Assembly: GCA_022578605.1 (NCBI GenBank)
Contig: MU394061.1
Coordinates: forward strand, 496,001-560,000
Source: Camillea tinctor
Lineage: Eukaryota; Ascomycota; Sordariomycetes; Xylariales; Xylariaceae
Direction: 5' to 3'
Length of the DNA stretch: 64,000 nt
Below, one piece after another: positions 34,363-46,321 of the stretch. The notes under the pieces were generated by a model. That model ran no database searches. It saw nothing but the letters and a program-made list of their open reading frames with translations, and was not told where the DNA came from. The first letter of the stretch is position 1. The number at the start of each line of letters is the position of its first letter. The position numbers and the translations under genes are program-made.

Positions 34363-35473
34363 CTATTGATTTCTTTCGAACTCCTTTACAGTATCTTGGA
34401 CCCCCGCGAAAGCAAGCTCTTCCATCGTCTCGTCCCACAATCGCTGGGCTACTTTCTCGCCGGCTTCCGTGTACACAAAGGGAGGCATACTATTAGGTTT
34501 CCTTTGTCAATAAAGAACCGTTAAAAAGAGTGCTATTTTAGGTATCAGGAACTTACGGTCTCAATTTCCCGCCATCGACAATCTGCCCATGGGAGTCCTT
34601 ACACTGCTTTGCAGCAGCATCAACCACGACCCGAGCACCCATCTGTGGAGCTCTGCCGAAGAGCCAGAAGAACAGTGTCTGGGAATACCTCTGCAGAATG
34701 CTTTCCACGTCCCGCGCCAGCCCCGAGGAGTGGCAGAGCCCGGGCGAGGCCGTATTCACGATGGCTACCGATGGAGGGATTCGCTTAACCAGCTCGGCGA
34801 GAAATAGTTGTCCGAGCAGCTTGGAAGTTGCGTAGCGCTCATAAGAGTCCCACCGAGCTGCCTTGTTATCGAATACTCGGAGTAGTGGATTCGCGTTCCT
34901 CTCTTCAAATTTGGCCATGTAAGCCGTGTTCGATGTGATAATGGTGATTTTTCCGAGGGAAGCAGCTGGGTTTTTAGATTTTATCTTGGGGAGGAGTAGA
35001 AGAAGCAGAAGTATGGTAGAGAGATAATTGGTCTGTATGTCTTCGTGGCCAGTTGCTGGCTTCATGTTCATTGTGAATCTAAGGATTCCTGCATTGAGAA
35101 CAACAATGTGGAGGTGCTCTAGCTGCCTTGCGCAGTGCGCAAAACTAGTGATAGAATTGTAGTCTGGCATGTCAAGCTTCCACACCTCTATGGTCCCCCT
35201 TGGAAGGTTTCTCCTATTAGATAGCTCTGTCGCGGCTGCTTGGCCTTTGACTTCATTTCGTGCCGCGATGATGAGCTTGCTTAGCCCAAGACCGAGAAGC
35301 TGATGAGCGACTTCTAGTCCTAAGCCCCGGTTTGCTCCGGTAATAATAGCGGTTTTGCTACTCAGGTCGGGGTCTCCCGATCGCGTCGCAGGAGGGGTTT
35401 CGACGAGTTGCCGTATATACCAATGGGAGCTGGTCGCATATTTCTCTGGAGAAACATCGAACGTGACCCCCAC
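34363..35473 (-). CDS. Short-chain dehydrogenase/reductase (retinol dehydrogenase-like)
   Basis: NAD(P)(H)-dependent oxidoreductase. Exons 35473-34557 and 34489-34363, with a 67-nt intron opening GTAAGT and closing ATAG; the second exon adds about 42 residues (MPPFVYTEAGEKVAQRLWDE and onward), typical of this fungal SDR group. 347 residues in all. Cofactor motif TGANRGLG at 45-52, NAG at 127-129, Ser181, and the catalytic Y214-ATS-K218. A run of Leu at about 155-161 lies in helix alpha-E. Arg after the first strand (AARNEVKG) favours NADP(H). Substrate not predictable; tandem with the aminotransferase gene on the same strand. Confidence 0.88.
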
Positions 35474-36331
35474 GATGATATCAGTATGTTTCTAGGGTGT
35501 TTGATATATATTATCTTTGTCGCACACATGACTTAAGGAGAAGAACCACGAATGGCGAAACAACTCGATAAATTGGACCCTGCAGAGTACGATGAATGAA
35601 TATATGGATTGCGAACTGTAGCACCAACCATACTAGAAAGCAAACGACTGCTCACCAGCGAGTCACGAGCCAATAGTATATATATAGTACTTCAATATGT
35701 TATCAAACACAGATTCATAAATCACAATTCACGTAGATATCGGTCGTGTGACAAGGTAGCAAGTCAAAATAAATTCGATTTTCCCAACAATTACTCTTAG
35801 AAGGGGTTGCAACCAATCTGCACCCCCCGTCACGCTTGCAGTCAACTCGTTTGAACTACCCAACAGTACAGACCCAGCTCGCCACATTCTCAATGTAGTT
35901 ACATTTGTCGCTCAGTTACATCCTATCTGCCTAGATAGGTATAATAAGGGCATTTAGGTCTCACTATGCGTATGCGGTACAACAGGTAATCGACAAAGAC
36001 CGATATCACCGAACCGAGATGCAATTTTTCATAAAAGTATTTTTTGAAACTATCTAGGTACTTTCTTAAAAAAAAAAGGCACAAGTCAGATCTCCTATTC
36101 CTCTCTATGGATTTATGCAAATTTGTAGAAAGCAAATAACAATGTTTATTACTGGAGCCATAGCCCCCTCCATTCCCCCCTGAACGCCCGCGCTGGATAT
36201 AAGTTTTGCAAATTAATATGTATCTAAGAAAATCAAATATGGGGTATTGTTCCAGTATAATAAAAACAGTCCTTCTTAATTTTCTGTTGTCCGTCATTTT
36301 TTTCTTTCATTTTTATTTTTCATCGTAAGCA
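35474..36331. other. Intergenic, no supported gene
   Basis: 858 bp. A leftward open stretch at 35923-36297 has basic, aromatic-rich composition with no family match and includes an A-run; I do not call it a gene. Confidence 0.45.
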
Positions 36332-38374
36332 TTAACCCCGAACAGTCGCTGTTACGGTCTCCATATCCGTGGTGGTTGTCGTGGTGGTGACGACCTCTTT
36401 CTCAGTCACTGTCACTGTCACTGGGCCGGCTGCGGTAGAAGTAGCTTGGAGCAACTTCGGAGTAGTCATGGCCAGCCCTCCTATACCGAATCCGTTGCCT
36501 GCACCTCCGCCAAAAAGGCCACCAAGGAAGTCGTCAGGTGAAGACGTCCGGCCGTCTTGCGGTATAACCTGCAATGATGTAGGTGTAGGCAGAGGAATAA
36601 AGACGCTGGTTGGTGTAGGATCCTCGGTTTCAGATATCGTCGTAGTAGAGGACGAAGAAGAAGAAGTCGAAGAAGGGATGGAAGAGGAAGACGAGGTCCT
36701 TGAACGAGTGATAGTGACAGTGGATGTGATGGTCCCCGGGATTGAGGTTAAGCTTGATGTGGGGCTAGCGGGTCTAGTCATAGTAACCATTGTCGTGATG
36801 GTGATACTTGTCAAAGTCCTAGTCTGAGATGTGGGGGTTGAGGGAGACGATTGAACAGGAGCTGAGGAGCTGACAGGAGCCACAGAACTTGTCTCTTTGG
36901 CAGTGGATGATGAGGTGGGGGTTGTAGATGACGATGTGGATGGTGATGCAGCCGGCAAGCTCGGTGTAATCGTGACTTGGCTCTTTGTCGTCACTGTTGG
37001 TGTGACCGTGACTGTAGTAGCCCCATTAGAGCCGTCGCTCGTAGGAGCGGAGCTAGGTGATGATGGAGCCGGATCACCCAATATGCTCTCTACGGTAGCA
37101 ACATCCCAACATCCAACTTGAACACCAGCTGTAGTGTTCATCGGAAGTGCATAACAAACCAAGCTACCTGCACAAGGTAAAATCTGAAATGACCCAGCAT
37201 CGGAGCATTTGCCAATGTTACCATTGATGCAAGCGACTTGACCTGAAACACATGCTGATTGTTCAGTCAACCCCGCAAAGACCTCATTGTAATGCTTCGC
37301 TTCTGCGATGTTATTGGCAAAAGTGTCTGTAGAGACCGTTGCTGTGGACGCAGGTACAGAGGTGATGACAGTTGGGACATCGCCATCGAAGGTACCAGTG
37401 GGCGAGACCGAATGGGAAGTATAAGATGACTTTACGATAGTGGTGAAGGGGGCCGGGGACGAACTGCTAGATCCCGCCGACTGCGCAGTGGAATGGGTCG
37501 ATGCCACTGGAATCGAAGTAGCAGCACGAGACGTGGCTGGTGCTGTTGTTTTCGAACTCGAGGGTGCTAGGGAGGCAGACGAGGCTGGTGCGGTAGAAAC
37601 AGCTGAAGCTGTAGACGAAACAGGGGTTTGCGATAAACCCGCACCAGAACCGGTTAAGAAGGGCACCGGTACTGGGTGGCTAGTACTAGAGGGACTAGAT
37701 GTACTTTGAATGGCGCTACTGGCAACGGTTGTAGTATCCGTCGTTTCTGGTGGAGTAGATGACAATGAAAGACTACCTGCGCTAGAAGGTATAGGAGCAG
37801 TTGAACTCGATCCAACTGGAACCGTAGAAGAAGGGAAAAAATCAAATGAGGGAATGGTATTAGTGTTTATGAGGCCGGAACTCGACGGACTCTCGATTAA
37901 AGTAAAAGATCGGGATATCGACGTAGAGGAAGAAGAAGGAGAAGGAGAAGGAGAAGAAGAAAAAGAAGGAGACAGAGGTGGAATGACACTTGACTGGGGA
38001 ACTTTAGAAGATACTGTTGCCGATATAGCGGGCGTACTCGGACTCGCCGGGATGGTCGATGAAAGTGAAGTCGTTGAATATATAACAGAAGGCTGAGTTG
38101 AAGACACCGTCGACGACTCGGCTGGGATAGACGAGAAAAGTCCCGCAGGCGAAGAGATAGGCGAAGGAATTGCTGACGTAGTAGTATTAGAGAATCTCTT
38201 GAATGGGGCTGATTTTCCAGATATCGCCTCCCGTCTCAGTCTATTCCAAGTTAGTTGATAATGAGCAGATGACAGGGCTGAAGTGACTACTTGCCTTCTC
38301 TCTCGCCTCAGCGGGCCTGCCGCCGAGGCCTCTGAGAATAACAGGAGGTTGAAGAAAAGAATGGATATTTGCAT
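36332..38374 (-). CDS. Ser/Thr-rich secreted or wall protein with CBM19 chitin-binding module
   Basis: Signal peptide at residues 1-19 (ISILFFNLLLFSEASAA), followed by a dibasic RRERR that could be a Kex2 site. Long Ser/Thr/Pro tracts, expected to be heavily O-mannosylated, flank one folded segment at about residues 355-430. This segment, with Cys in SACVSGQVAC, IGKCSD, LPCAGSLVCYALP and VGCWD, matches carbohydrate-binding module family 19, which binds chitin. A Gly-rich patch (LGGLFGGGAGNGFGIGG) and a Thr/Val-rich end follow; no clear GPI signal. A GC-AG intron is likely at 38294-38241: donor AG|GCAAGT, CTAAC branch, TAG end, 54 nt, frame-neutral. It would shorten the protein from 680 to 662 residues. 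Probable role: cell-wall attachment or adhesion. Confidence 0.82.
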   Translation of the reverse strand: MQISILFFNLLLFSEASAAGPLRRERRQVVTSALSSAHYQLTWNRLRREAISGKSAPFKRFSNTTTSAIPSPISSPAGLFSSIPAESSTVSSTQPSVIYSTTSLSSTIPASPSTPAISATVSSKVPQSSVIPPLSPSFSSSPSPSPSSSSTSISRSFTLIESPSSSGLINTNTIPSFDFFPSSTVPVGSSSTAPIPSSAGSLSLSSTPPETTDTTTVASSAIQSTSSPSSTSHPVPVPFLTGSGAGLSQTPVSSTASAVSTAPASSASLAPSSSKTTAPATSRAATSIPVASTHSTAQSAGSSSSSPAPFTTIVKSSYTSHSVSPTGTFDGDVPTVITSVPASTATVSTDTFANNIAEAKHYNEVFAGLTEQSACVSGQVACINGNIGKCSDAGSFQILPCAGSLVCYALPMNTTAGVQVGCWDVATVESILGDPAPSSPSSAPTSDGSNGATTVTVTPTVTTKSQVTITPSLPAASPSTSSSTTPTSSSTAKETSSVAPVSSSAPVQSSPSTPTSQTRTLTSITITTMVTMTRPASPTSSLTSIPGTITSTVTITRSRTSSSSSIPSSTSSSSSSTTTISETEDPTPTSVFIPLPTPTSLQVIPQDGRTSSPDDFLGGLFGGGAGNGFGIGGLAMTTPKLLQATSTAAGPVTVTVTEKEVVTTTTTTTDMETVTATVRG

Positions 38375-40422
38375 TGGAGAAATTTCGAAATGAATTTTTT
38401 TTTGGTTGTTTTCGTTTTTCGTTTTTGAATCAGGTATAGAATTGAAATGAAAATATGTAAGGGATGGTAAAAGAAAAGAAGCGAATGAGAATATGACGAA
38501 TGTGCTGTTAGGTTTCAGTAGATGCGGCGCAACACCAATTCATATTATCTAGAGAGGCAATAAAGGGCATATTTAGCTCAAAGGGGTAGTTGTATCCATT
38601 CAGACCGAGACAAGGACGTAGATATTCTGGGATATGGTTGACAATAAGTGAGAAGGTTCTTGGTTGATGAGGGGGAGTTGACAAAGGAAATCAGCAAAAA
38701 TACAAAGAGTCTTCTGACAGCTCGTCAATATCCGCCAGGGCTAGACGATGATCGGTCAGCTTAGGAAGATCACCGTGGATTGAAGGGAGGATGCTTGCAT
38801 CTTGTATGAACACAACCGGCGGCTTGTATGCGGGTGATTCTTCGCATGAGACTTAGTTACCGTCCAACCGAGCACTTGACCCGGGTTTTGCTAGGATCCC
38901 CATGCACGATATTGCATCGAAATCCAAGATTGCGGCCCATTGAGAGGACCTCGTCGCTCGCCCTGCGTTGTCCAATCCAGGGGACATTTGAGTTATGAGC
39001 TATGGACTGTGGGCTAATGCCAACCCGACCACCTGGATAGGGCTTGAACTGCCCAAGATACTAACCTTTGCTGTATTGGCAACAGAGCATGGTTGAGGAA
39101 GGGTTGGTTAAGCGCTGTCCAGGGTTTGACAATACCTTTCCCTTGTGTTTCGACGGGTCGGGTTGCGAAGACGCGCGGTAGTTTATTATTGGAGCTTTTC
39201 ATTTCCCGGCGGGCGCATAGAGCTTTCTCAGCCAATCACTATACTGGACCTCGACAACTTGCGACTAGCCACTAAACCGACGTCACGTTGCAGGGGTTGA
39301 GTAGTGTAGCGTAGTAGTTCGTGTCCGCTTAGATTTCTTGGCTTCGTTGAGCCGTAATAGTCAAAATAGTATAGTCGAGCTGGATTGGTGGTTCTAGGCC
39401 TTAGCCGCTTCATCGTTTCTCGCGACGACATTGTTTGAAAAGATCCAGTCTTGTTCTATTACAATACATAAGTCTAGACCATTCTCATGATCGAGAATTT
39501 GGAATTTGGCACTGGTGCAGGCTAGATATTGATGATAGTAGACAAAGATGTGGTTTAGAACAAAGCAGCAAAAAGACTCGTGATCGAGTACTTCTGCGTC
39601 TTTTGTCCTTCTTAACAACATAACAAAGCAAAGCCAAGCAATTATCCAGACAACTTGAAAACAATGCTATTTGACTGTCATTCGGTCTGCCCCCATCTTA
39701 ACCGGACAGGGGTTACCCCTCGGAACTACCTACACAGGCCGACTCTACGAAAGCCCAAGGTCAAGCAGCCAACAATCGAAACTCTTGATGACACTCTCTT
39801 TGGCCATGTTCAGGGCCCGAAGCGGGACTGGCCGCCTCCTGGAGCTTCGACTATTCTTCTCAGCGCGAAAATCACTTCTTTGATTTGACACGAAGAGGAT
39901 ATAATTTTAACCATTCGTATTTTCAATTACAGGCTTTTCTATTGCGTTATCTGAGAGGAAATTCGAAATCTCTAATTAGTTTAGAATGGTAGGGAGTATA
40001 TAAACTCCTATCAGTGACTGCAAGTTCCTATAATTCAATTAATCGCTATTTGAGATGGGGTCAGATAATGTTCGCTTATAACTAGATGACTAGTGCATGT
40101 ATTGTTGTAAGTCTTCACGTCTGTGTATTAATTTATTTCTGTGCGGTAAATCAGCATTATAGCCCTTCAGAATGTCTCTCCTTCTATGCAATGTAAGTCT
40201 TTAATTCATCGTTATCGAAATACCTTAACCTAGGCACTTATACTTGCGTCAACCCGTCTTATTTTGTAATCTGTAGATTAGGTAGTTTCCGAGAAATTCG
40301 TTGTGGACACTGGCTAGGGGAACCCTTTATTATATTTTCTCAATGCACGGTATAATAAGGTAACAGATAATAAAAATATGGGTTCTGTTTATATGTAGTT
40401 GTATCGCTTTGGTTCCTTGCAT

Positions 40423-40463
<41 letters not shown>

Positions 40464-40571
40464 GAATAATGTGATTATGTACGTCTTGCTAGGTTCTTCA
40501 TGTCATGGTCGATTGCATCCTGCGCTCTTTGCCGCCCCCAATCCTCTAGATGCTGCATCCAGCTCGAAGCT
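38375..40571. other. Intergenic, no supported gene
   Basis: 2.2 kb. Open stretches at 39014-39275 and 39394-39888 overlap on both strands and resemble no family. The first 250 bp is the CBM19 promoter, with an A/T-rich homopolymer leader. A trinucleotide microsatellite lies at 40422-40463. Confidence 0.5.
40422..40463 (+). repeat. (AAC)n microsatellite
   Basis: About 13 perfect AAC units, just beyond the 3' end of the zinc-finger gene. Nothing suggests it is translated. Confidence 0.95.
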
Positions 40572-43046
40572 TCACTCTTCAATCACGTAAAGGGACCCAT
40601 CCAGCTTGATAAACCTCTCTAGCCTTAATCTCATTAAATATATATCTTCTCCCACAGGTCTTCTCTTTTCTGCCTGTTGTCCGTCTATAATAGATGCAAC
40701 GCTGTCTGTTATATCGGCAGTAGCAGGATAGCCTCTATCTACAACTTGCAGTTGTAGCTGTAGTATTTGTTGGGATATCTTGTCTGCTTCTTTAAACTTG
40801 CTTTGTTTTTCGAGGACAGGTTTCAGGTTTTCTATGCTATTAATTATCTGTTGGTATGTCTCTTCTGCCTTATCAAACTCTTCTTGGTGGTTAAGAGTAG
40901 ATGCAAGGTCTTGTATACCATTTATTGTGTCGAGATGTTCCATTCCTATCACTTCTCTCTTCAATTTCACTTGTAATTGTTCAGCTTGTTCCGACCACAT
41001 TTGATTTACATATGATGATGCTTGGCTGATCAATTCGTCTAACTTTTCAGGATTCTCTTGGATGTCAAAGTTATCGAGGTTGCTGAGAAAGCTCGAGGCT
41101 TCCACGACCAAAGACGAAAGCTTCAGCGTTAGCTGCTTCAATGCGGCATTTTCTGCGAAAGATTTCAGAATCGGGTCTTCTCCTTCCTCTATCGTTTTCT
41201 TGTCTGAGATGTGTTGCCATATTTCAGTGATGTTGGAGACAGCTCGCATATCCTTTATTTCCCAACCGTCATGATCGGGGTCCATAGGCCAGTCAAAGAC
41301 GGAACTCTTCTTGCTCTCCTTACAGTCACAAGACTGATTCTGACACTCCAGCTCATACCTGTCGCCGACTCCATCGAGTCCAAATTCGCTGTCACTGTCT
41401 CTTTCTGGTTCCGAATGGGTGTAGTCCGGTTCGTCGTCTGTCTCTCTTGTTTCCACTGGGGCTAAAATCAAGGCCACGGCAATGAGGTGGTCTCTAACAT
41501 GCTTCTGAAGAGTCTCACGAGCCTGTTTGCAATCCCTATCAAGATATACTTTCTCGATCTCTTCGGGAAATCCACCACAAAACGGACAGTGCTGCAAGGC
41601 GTATTGGCCGTGAATCACGCTATGCTTGACGATAGTGGGGCGAATTGAGTCTATATCCTTTTCTTGGTGGTTCTCTACCAAGTGGTTTTCCAACTCTATC
41701 GGTGTCGAGAACGGACCAGAGAAGACGGTTTTGCAATACCAACAATGCCACTCTGCTTGGGTGTGAGTATCGCGCATGTGGGCAACCCAGCCATCGTACG
41801 TATTAGCACAAGTGAATGGTGAACAACAATCGTCAAATACGCAGAAATAAGGCTCGAAATCGTGCATCACATGATTCCTATGACATTTTAATTAATGAAT
41901 TGTAACGAAAAGAAGGGTGCTATTGGTAAACTAACTCCCATTGACGTTGTCCACTGGCCTCTTGTGCAGGACATATAAGAAAACAGTAAGGACAAGAAAA
42001 CGAAATACCTCCAGGGTCTAGCTTCGGTATCGAGGGAAACGCATCAATGGGTATCTTGATAGATGAGACGGACTCTGCGCGCTCAATGTTGTTGCTGCTG
42101 GGATCAAGTAGCTTCAGGTCGAGGTTGGTGGCTACCGTGCTTGACAGTACATGGCTCGGCTGCATGCTAGGCCCCAAATTGGCTACATGCTGCTTCCCCC
42201 ATTGAATTGTTGGTAGAAGGTTGCTACCATCTTCCTCAGCGATCTCTTTCGGTTGCAGCACCGGAGGCGGCTCATTTAACGTTGAAGTCTTCTTTTGGTG
42301 CTTCTCGTGATATAAGAACCGCATTCGACGTGTCGCGATGGACTCGGCCATACGTCCACGTAGGACTTCGCTCGCGTTGGGGAACATATAGTCAACTTTT
42401 TGGCGTGCACATCTCGCAAATATTTCGTACACATTTTTGTTTTTATTTGAATTTTTGAATAGTTGGATTCTTTCCTGGCGATGACGTGTTCCTGCTCGGT
42501 GAACGGTCAATGCTAAATGGCGAAGACTAGTGGTGGTGTTCCAAATCGAGGTCCAGAAGGTAGGTCGAGACTGGAGAGGTTCCTCGACTTTGGATGCCTC
42601 AAATTGCCTATACGGAGAGGATGAACGATCTGAAGAGTTATCCGAGTCACTGGTTGATGGGTCCTCTTCTGCCCTATCTATTTGGTGTGACACCTTTTCT
42701 ATACCAACTTGGTGAGATACTAATGACGGGTATCGGTAAAGGGATAATTACCAAGATCAAACTGAAGAGCCACGAGTAATTCCTGGACTAGCTCGCTAAT
42801 TTCTGGTGCACTCTTCAACCTAGAAGTAAGTGACTGCAGACCCTCGCGGAATACACCTATATTCACTATAAAGATATTGAAGCTCGCCATCGCTTCTCTT
42901 GCCTCGACTCTGACGGTATCAATGGGCTCATTGTTGGCTGACAGCTGATGGAGGAGTGCTCGACATTGGATCGACAGCTCTCGAAGGTCTGACAGCGTCT
43001 CATCTGAAGTTTGGTCAATTTTTGGTTTTGTATAGTTGGCTTCCAT
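40572..43046 (-). CDS. C2H2 zinc-finger protein with TPR-like C-terminus
   Basis: Exons 43046-42752, 42719-41936 and 41877-40572 give 794 residues; both joins keep frame (G|TA; GA|G). The N-terminal 100 residues are helical (DLRELSIQCRALLHQL) and resemble the leader of fungal C2H2 proteins linked to NLR/HET-type repertoires. A charged linker carries SCPYCFLICPAQ, then zinc-finger units FCVFDDCCSPFTC...H-x4-H, WHCWYCKTVFS...H and HCPFCGGFPEE...H. The C-terminal 150 residues contain degenerate TPR-type helix pairs (EEFDKAEETYQQIINSIENL; SKFKEADKISQQILQLQL), like repeats found in NLRs. It is divergent from the DUF7580-subtilase gene with 390 bp between starts, so co-regulation is plausible. Function unproven. 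Confidence 0.78.
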
Positions 43047-43436
43047 TGTGATGATGGGAGAACTGAGTATAGGAGATACAAAGAATGGGTATCAGTCCAC
43101 GTTACTTCATGGAGTTGTTGCTTTATGGGATAAGGCTCGGAGACAACCCCGCAACCATCTCCTGGGGCCAAAGAGTGCATATGCACCACTAGTGATGTCT
43201 AATAACAGCTGACCATCGATTTATGTAGTATTTCCTATCAGAACTAAATCCCATTTTGGCTACTGCCTGGGAGGTCATCATGTGATTTTCCATCTCGACT
43301 GGTACACCCGGAACACGGGGGAATCTTCACAATCTGGCGCTTAATGACGAGAGTCGCAAAACAGCGCCGACGGCCATCTTCTCCGAGCCTGGAGATACCA
43401 TAAAGATCATTGCTCAGATGAGCTCAAAGATGAACC
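43047..43436. promoter_or_regulatory. Shared divergent promoter, zinc-finger and subtilase genes
   Basis: 390 bp between two start codons facing apart. No TATA box or named operator is evident, but the compact spacing makes shared control of the two genes possible. Confidence 0.5.
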
Positions 43437-46321
43437 ATGAAGTTTCTTCCAACCCTATTTCGAGCCGCGCCCGCTCATGACAGAGACACTATATACGATC
43501 TTCTCATCGCTGTTCTCCCCGCCTTCACCGCCTTAGCTACTAGACAGAAAGAACTAGAGCGCTCCGGAAGCGACAAGACTCTTTACAACTTTTATCTTAA
43601 TTTCGAGGCTAAGAGCTACATTTTAAACGATGTTCTTAGTCATTGGGAACTGATCGAGCGGGCACAGAAGCTCCCTGCAGATAATGAAGAACTTCGCAGC
43701 AACCTGTTGAGAGTCTTGGACGAGCTAGAGTCCTGCTTCTTGTCTCGGAAAAAGGTCTCAAAAGCGTACAATGAACTCAAGTTTAAAATTGAGAGAGAAA
43801 ATTACCCTAAGCTCTGTGCCCTTAGGAGGATCCTACCGGAGGATGACCATTGTGAAGAGTTTGCGAGCACTCTAACTAATATCATCCGAATTGACAGCAA
43901 GCGCCCGGATAAGAGAGAGAATTTGCTATATATTCTAGACCAAGCATTCGCTTTTATCTGCAGCTTAGGACCGATAGGCCCAGAATCAGATCCAGCATGC
44001 CAGATAAGATTTTGGGATTATCCCTTGAAGCATTTATGGGAAATCAACAAGACGCTTTTTAACGTGATACAGAAGAGCTGGTTCTGCCAGTGTACCACCA
44101 ATAAAGCTCATGTCGACCGCAAGGCACGCTTAAATCTAACTCACCATCAACGGTTCCAAACGACGCGAACCAAAGAACAAGACATCTCTAACAGCGGAAC
44201 CCTTCTTCGAATACTATTTCCTACCAATAGCCCATCCAAGACTGAATGGCAGGACATCGAGATTGCTGTCAAGGACAAAGGGTAAGTTGCGTCTAGTTGC
44301 CCGTGGATGTGGCTAATTTTAGGTAACTAGTCATGAACGCGATAGGCACGAAAAGGCTGATCGTGGGCTCTGCATGATAATGCAAGAAGTGATTAAAGGA
44401 ACCCGGCCAAGAATGGTCATTCTTGGAAAGATTTTGCACCAGCTAAAAGCCGATCTTGATATCAATACGTGCCCTCAAGTGCTAGACAATAAGTTCAAGT
44501 CATTGAAGGACCTCCTTCAACTAAACGGTCGCAAATCCCTGCTCTCTTCCATCGAACAAAAACATGGTCTAGTTCTATCGTTCATCTTGGCAACTTCTCT
44601 AATTCACCTCGTCGAAGGGCCATGGCTGCAGGGAGGCCTCAACAGCGAAAATATCTGTTTTCTTGTGTCGGATTCTGAATCATTTCCCGACATCACGAAA
44701 CCTTATCTAATAACGAGCTGTGCCTCTCCGATGCAAAAAGAATCCATACCTGGGCTGAACCAACCTCATCGATTCCCACAGATACTCTCCTTGGGCATTA
44801 TTCTTCTCGAAATAGCGCGAGGGGTCTCCATTTACTTCAATGAGTCCCAGGACCGATGTTTCATTGCCCTCAAGTGCATGGATGATTGGAATAAAACCTC
44901 TCAGACAAATTTGTCTAGACCTGTTCCCGACGGGCTGCGCAAAGCCATTTCGGCCTGCATCGACCCAAGAGAGTTTAGGGAGAACGGTCTTGACAAGACG
45001 TCCGTCAATAGCCTTGAGGTTAGGAAGTACATTTTTGAAAAGGTGCTTCATCCTCTTGGGCAAGCTCTTTCGACCACCTATGAAATCCAGTTGAACACAC
45101 TGCACGAATATATCGCTCAGGTAAAGGGAACCAGTTGGGTTGGATCTTTCGATCAGCAAGATATCCAACAAGAGGGGTAAGTAATCTACTCACGCCCAAG
45201 CTTTTAGTCTGCTAACACCATGTTCCTTTATAGGCAAAAAAGGGCCAAGGAATGGCATAAATACTTAGATGGTGTACACGACTTGTTCTATGAATGTCAG
45301 GATCGGTGTAAGAGCATCGCAAGTGCTTCCAGAGAGGCAGCTCGTGTCAAAGTTGCCGTGCTTCATACGGGCCTCCAACTGCCTACAGCTCTGCAGGAAA
45401 ACTATGAAAAGGAGAGGCGGATCAATGTGCAACAGTCTGAGAATTTTGTCGATCCCACAAATGGAGCAGCGACTCATGAATGGAGAGTTGATAATAGCGG
45501 TCACGGCTCCTGCGTAGGGCAGATTATCCTCAAATTTGCTCCAGCAGCTGATCTCCACGTTGCAAAAGTATTTAATACGAAGGGTGATCTAGCCGACCCT
45601 AAAATAGCCACACAAGCTCACAAACGTATTGCCAAGGTGAGCACTTTCGCGAAGCTTAGGTAGTTAATATTCTAATTAGTTCAGGCTATCAAACGCGCAA
45701 CCGAAGAATGGAACGTCGATATGATCATCATGTCCTTTGGTTTCGATGAGCCAATACGCTTGATCCGTGACGCTATAAAAAAACGCAGCCAAAGCGGAAA
45801 AACCGCCCCTATTTTTTGCAGCTACCCGCAATGATGGCGCTCACAAATCCATGGCCTGGCCAGCAAGAGATCGCTCAGTTATTGGGATTAGCTCGACCGA
45901 TGGCGACGGAGTCGCGTCCTCGTTTAACCCCTCTGATAAAGACGTAGATGCTATATTATATGCATTCGGAGAGGATGTCCCCATTACGCTTGCGCATCCA
46001 AGCAACCCAGGGAAGTATGTTACCAAGTTTGTGACCGGAACTTCGTATGCTACTCCCGTGGCAGCGGCCTTAGCAGCAAACTTACTGGGATGCGTCCGCA
46101 TGATGGTTTCATCTTCTTCACCGGAAGACCAACACATCTACAATCATATCCCAGAGGAACTACAGCAATTAGATGGCATGTTAGCGGTTTTGAGGTGTCG
46201 TATGCGGAAGAAACATAACTGCGGCACAGAGAGTCTACTGCCTTGGGAATTCCTCAAGACCGAGTCATTGTATGACAACAAGATTCTAAAGGATATAGCT
46301 GAGACGTTGAGGGAGGGTTGA
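43437..46321 (+). pseudogene. DUF7580-subtilase (S8) cell-death protease gene, broken allele
   Basis: Large fungal protein of NLR-like style: an N-terminal DUF7580-type helical region, then a C-terminal subtilisin-like domain. Exons 43437-44281, 44346-45176, 45234-45636 and 45685-46321; the first three introns (GTAAGT, GTAAGT, GTGAGC) join in frame. DUF7580 marks include GLCMIMQEV and SFILATSLIHLVEGPWLQGG. S8 marks: VAVLHTGL, where His stands at the catalytic Asp position; the His motif NSGHGSCVG; SFGFDEPIRLIRDA; and the Ser motif VTGTSYATPVAAA. The frame breaks at a T-run, 45812-45817, after which homology continues in another frame (TRNDGAHKS, STDGDG). The start has an in-frame TGA just upstream. 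Convergent with the gasdermin-like gene. In Podospora the S8 protein HET-Q2 cleaves gasdermin HET-Q1; this is a likely relative. Confidence 0.83.

Noticed and set aside
35923..36297. 124-codon ORF before the CBM19 gene
   Set aside because: Includes an A-run, is AT-driven, and has no domain or signal.
39394..39888. Overlapping ORFs on both strands
   Set aside because: No conserved motif; both strands equally open by chance.
45758..45820. A possible intron using GTGACG and the TTTTTTGCAG acceptor in the protease gene
   Set aside because: It would remove a stretch that looks conserved in subtilases (RDAIKK onward); a frameshift in the T-run fits better.
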